DNA of 64,000 nt from contig VWZW01002314.1 of NCBI GenBank assembly GCA_013397115.1, positions 1,120,090-1,184,089 on the forward strand. The letters are read 5' to 3'. The notes beneath the pieces were generated by a model, which saw nothing but the letters and a program-made list of their open reading frames with translations, was not told where the DNA came from and searched no databases. The position numbers and the translations under genes are program-made. Below, piece by piece: positions 59,383 through 64,000 of the stretch (positions are counted from its first letter, which is position 1; the number at the start of each line of letters is the position of its first letter). Source of the stretch: Edolisoma coerulescens (taxonomy: Eukaryota; Chordata; Aves; Passeriformes; Campephagidae).

Positions 59383-62300
59383 CAAAAGAAATCTGTATTT
59401 AATATGAGCTCTTCTGAAGGTTTTACCTCAAAACTGATATCCTAGTTTAATGTCCAAGCTCAAGTACTTAGTTATCAACATTATTTTAAATATTCATTAA
59501 CCCCAAATCACCAATATAAGACCATGTGATGTTATGATTTAAATGGAAGTGGTTTTTCTCTTTCTTTCTGTCCTCATGATAATTATGCTTAAAGACAGCC
59601 TAACCTCAGTGTGTTCACCTTTATTGTTGCTAAACAGATACCTTAGTTATGGATGAAGAAGATATCATTTAAGGTTATCCAGGTAAGATCACATTAACAT
59701 ATCCTGAACCATGGCAATATTAGCCTGGAACGTTTCCTCCTTACTTATCAAAGTAATGGAAGACATAAACGGTGTGTTTTTCCTATGCTCACAGCTCTTA
59801 GTGTGATCACAATTACAGATTTCTTTGCAAAAATTTATGGATATGAATGAGTAGGTTTTCACAAGTACCATTGTGTCATTACACATTACAGCCATCTAAA
59901 ATAGATTTTGAACATTACTTAGACATATTCTAGATATTTATCATGGTTTCTACTGCCTGACTCAACCTTTATGAAATATCATCTTCCTCAGGATATAAAC
60001 TTTTCTGTTTCTAAGAGTTCAAAGCAAATCTACTATTGCTCTGTTTATTCTTTTGCTTTTAATGAGTTTTATAGTTCCAAAATAGTCTACTACTAATGAC
60101 TGCAAAAATTCTCTTTATGAGCAGAAATGGGTGAACAAGTTGTTCTGATAGCTCATTGTAACATTTTTTTTTTGCAGGAGAATAACAACAAAATCCCCCT
60201 CATTTCATGTTTTTAGACAACAACTGGTCTCATAGATCCTGCACTGAACACAGAGAAGAAAAAGATTGCCAATTTTGCAGCCTGACTGGCCCCCTTTTTT
60301 TTCCTGTTCTAAGTTAGATAATCATTTGGGATTTTTTGTTCTACCCATCACTGAAACTAGGACTGGGATTCAATTAGCAAAGCATGCATCTATTGTCAGT
60401 CTACTTTTTGCATTTCAAAACATCCAGACTAGTCTTCAAATGCTCCTTTTAAATATCTCTTATTGGCCATGCGTCACATCTGCCTGCCCATATGGGTATC
60501 TTCTTTTTGGGAAGAAAGAAACCAATACAACTGTTTCATCCTTTATGTGCTGCAAAGATGTTAAACTGGCCTATGGGCTTTCACTGTGATTTGATGTGAG
60601 GGAAAGGGATGTTTCTTTACTCATTTCTTCAAACCATTAGCTTTACTTCTGCTCTTGTTTTGTACTTTTTATGAAAAGAAGGATAACAATTTCCAGGAAT
60701 CTGTACACCTGCAAATTGTTAGGATTGGAACAAGTTATGACTTTTATAATCTAAATAGTAGTCAGAAAATTATCTCTGATTTGAATACAGAGCACTGTAA
60801 GACTGCAAAGACTTACAAAGTCCTAGAACAGCTATACCAAGGTTTTCTTCAGCCTCCAGTAAAACTCCAGTAAATATACTTTCTTCTTTCATAACCTGTG
60901 AAGAGTGAATGGTCTGATCTTTTAAGATCTGTGCACAGTCCCTCTTGTCGGAAGGAAAAGGCAAGGTTGCAAAGTAACAACAGAATGCAAAATTTATCGT
61001 TGTCATCTATACATTTACTTCTAAGGGTTCTGCATTTAATGGAAAGGAATAATGGAAAGGAAAATATTGCTTTCTTCACTCTGCTTAAAATATTTTCTTA
61101 GGGGACGCTGCTCCCTGTATAATGAAGTCTATCAATGATGGTACCAGAGCAACTGACATTTTCCAGAGATCCACAAAATAAAAGCAAATAGAAATGTTGG
61201 AAGAGGGTATCCATCCATTTATTTTTGAGACTGTGGATTATCTTCAAGGGAAAACCTGTAAGTTTCTAAATCCATGACTTCTAAGAGTTTTATCTTCTCC
61301 TATAAATATATATGAAAGACCAAGCTAGATTTTATTTTCTGAAGTTCCAATTAGGGCAAAACCTACAATGAAAATCTAGACAATCTTTATGATTTACCAA
61401 AGAAGGAACATTAGCATTTTTTCTCCTATCACTTTCTTTTTACCATGTCATTTCTTCATGGCAATACTTAAATAATTGCAGCATACTACTTAATTCTTAG
61501 AATATACTCTGTACCTAAGACATGGAATACGTATTTGGCTGCACCTAGATTGACAAATGTTTGGTTTTGGTCTTTTAGTACAAAAATTGATTTTGTTGTT
61601 GTTGTAGTTGATGTCCACTTACTACCATTTCCAACTCTAATACTCAGTTCAGCAGTGCTAGTCGTGTTTCTGTTTGTTTGCAGCATGGACTATACCATGA
61701 TCCATAGATGTCCAAGCTGGCTTTAGCTGGGACTTACCCAAACTGAAAATTATAAAGTTTTGCCAACACATAATTGAGCCTAAATCCACCCTTTTGAAAA
61801 GCAGAGCTTATTATTTGGGCCTCAGAAATAAGCTAACACAGCTATACTGCCCAGAGACACAAATCAGCATCTCCAAACAATTCTTCATTATGGATATCTT
61901 AAATCAAGTCAGAGGTAGATTTGGAGTCTCTGTCATTGTATAATTTAGGAGAAACCCTCATAATTTAGGAAAACACCATGCCTGTGCAACCTCGGCCTTT
62001 TCACAAGTAAAAAACAAAGAGCAAGAACCTCTTGTAAGTCTTGTAGAATGACCTATTAGACTGAAGTGTCTTGATCTTGCCCAAATCACTCTTCAGATAC
62101 TTTGCCCCTCAGAGAGCCATCTGGTCTAAATCTAGACCTATATCCCCAGTTGTACAATATTCCCAGCAAACAATAAATATCAGGTTTGTAGGTGTTTGGT
62201 TTTTTTAATGGACGATTTGCTGACTGTAATTAGAGAATACCTAAAACTTCAAGGTACGTATTTTAGTGTTCTACAAAAGCAACTTTTGGACTATCACCTT

Positions 62301-64000
62301 CTTGCCTGTCGTCTTACAAAACAGCCAACAAAAAAGATTTCTCTTTTTGTTTCGCATGTGAAAGCTCCTTGTTGAATTGCTAATAATTCACCCCACATAT
62401 ATCTCAGTCTCTTTTAGACATTCTTTTGAATCACATTTGTTACTTCTGTATATGTGTTGTTAATACAACTCCAGTCTGGGAAATTATAAAAAAAATAATT
62501 TGAAAAAACTTTTTTAAGGTCAAGAGTGCAAGATTTCTATCAAGCGATTTAGAGTAGACTTTTTCCTGCTTCTTTAGTCCAGCTTTTTCATTAAAAAAAA
62601 AAATTCATACATAGATTAAACATCAAATATCAATGAATTGTGTAATGAAGTGGGATGACTTCTGAGTCAGTACTAGAACACCCCATGATTCATTTACTAA
62701 AACTCGAAGAAAGCTATTAACGGCACAAAGAATAGCTGCAAAGTACTGTTCTTCACAGCTACCACACCAGCTCAGTAAAATTCTATGAGCTGAATTTAAA
62801 AGATGAGATGTTTTTGTTGGTAGATCAGCAATGACCAAGAAGCAGTACAGCTCATGGGAAAGTTTGAGCGTGTTGATCACTCACACAGTAGAAAGCAACT
62901 GCAGAAATTTCTTTACAAAGAGCAGTGACAACTAGGAAGTGGGAAAGCCAGCACAAGACTGCAAAGCTTTTATAAAGCTGATCAGAGGATCAGAAATAAC
63001 TAGAAATGAAATTTAGGTGGACAAAGATGGGGAGATAGAAAATGAAAGATCCCTAATCTTCCTCATGTCAGTAAGCCCAGAAAATAGTTTAAGAAAGTGG
63101 GATAGATGTTTCATTTTCCAAAAATACATTTGGATTTCTTGTGACTTAGGTCATTAATCTTGGCTAATGAAATCTTACTGCATGAAAAAAACAAAAGGTT
63201 TTTGTTTTTGTGTGTTTGTGTGTAACTACTACTTTGATTTAAAGTGACAGAGAACCGAATTCCCATGAAGAAACAGAGACACAAATTAGGCTCTGCTGAC
63301 CTATACCCCTGCCATTCTCTAGCATTGTACTCAGAAAAGTGGTAAGAATCTAAAATGTTATAAATCCCCATGTTAGAGTTGTAGCCCCTAGATTCTTTTC
63401 ACCTTCTTTTCACATCTAAATTCATTGTTCAGAAAACATAAATTCCTTATCCCAGGCATTTGCCTTTACTCCTGATATGACTAATCAGTGCTAAGTGATC
63501 AATGAATGGTTTTGCTCTTGAGTAAGATTGCCTGATACGGAAAAAATAATTCATGTAGGATTGCAGAGGTTATGAGCTGTTATTACCAATCTCATGCTCA
63601 TATACCACTTAGATTCTCTTTTAATTTAGCTATAAAAAACTGTGAAGGAATGTTCCCTTTTGGCAAACAATGCCTGTCTAGTAGAGAAACACATTCCTAC
63701 TTCTTTTTCAGAACTCTGTCAGCGGTAGTATTTGAACAGGTAGTATCACTTAGGTGCCAGTCAGAGAAAGTGACAACATCGTGTCCTCCTGCACCAAGGT
63801 GGAAGTTTGTATGCAGCTCTGTTGTGACTGTTGCACAGCTGTTGTTCTATTCTTTCAGCTAATTTTAAAATCCACCACCTTCATTTAAATGATCTCTGCT
63901 GCTGTTTTACAAAGGAACAAATGAGCTTCATGTGTTGGCAGAGATAACTGTTAAAAAACTGAGATCCACAAAAAGAGAAGCAGAATTTGAACAGTGAAAA
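59383..64000. other. single-copy non-coding DNA to the window end
   Basis: About 4.6 kb, AT-rich. Open frames reach 107 codons (60266-60589) and none is recognised. Small features include a (GTT)n run near 61594-61606, a duplicated ATAATTTAGGA unit near 61939 and 61960, and a TG-rich run near 63209-63223. No gene, RNA or transposon is supported. Confidence 0.6.

Noticed and set aside
1..64000. CRISPR array, operon or prokaryotic defence system
   Set aside because: There are no regularly spaced identical repeats with unique spacers and no tightly packed coding frames. The repeats are those of a vertebrate genome.

Overview
This 64 kb window looks like vertebrate nuclear DNA, most likely from a bird and quite possibly a songbird. 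It is AT-rich and has no operon-like packing of reading frames. Its recognisable interspersed repeats are CR1 LINE fragments, one solo LTR of an endogenous retrovirus with intact target-site duplications, MIR-like SINE remnants, and copies of a short palindrome-ended repeat that I associate with reptile and bird genomes. A 16-base run of N at 3021-3036 and single Ns at 7710 and 9724 show that this is an assembled contig.

I could not support any protein-coding gene, rRNA, tRNA or CRISPR array. The longest open frames (about 167, 142, 134, 132, 127 and 125 codons) have no recognisable domain or splice-consistent structure, and their number and length are about what chance gives in 64 kb of AT-rich DNA read in six frames. 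The window is therefore best read as a gene desert or the inside of a very large intron.

Layout. 1-9.2 kb: AT-rich single-copy DNA with A-rich and pyrimidine low-complexity tracts and a MIR-like relic near 3.7 kb. 9.2-9.5 kb: an old, decayed CR1 reverse-transcriptase fragment on the plus strand. 9.7-11.7 kb: several microsatellites. 11.7-24.2 kb: single-copy DNA with little structure. 24.2-24.8 kb: a MIR relic followed by a palindrome-ended old repeat. 29.8-31.4 kb: the most promising possible regulatory interval, with a CpG-rich block and, about 1 kb further on, a block rich in transcription-factor-like motifs. 43.8-44.2 kb: an internally deleted CR1 on the minus strand. 45.3 kb: a 130 bp A-rich repeat. 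47.8 kb: a second copy of the palindrome-ended repeat. 49.6-50.25 kb: a 657 bp solo LTR. 51.0-51.5 kb: a second enhancer-like block ending in a strong splice-acceptor-like tract. 53.4 and 54.6 kb: two CR1 3' ends in opposite orientation. 54.7-64 kb: mostly featureless single-copy DNA.

I found no undescribed multi-gene system. What deserves a second look is the candidate cis-regulatory DNA, the clean solo LTR with its repeated U3 motifs, the layering of repeats of different ages, and several near-perfect short palindromes. Family names were assigned by eye from memory of consensus sequences and were not checked by database search.
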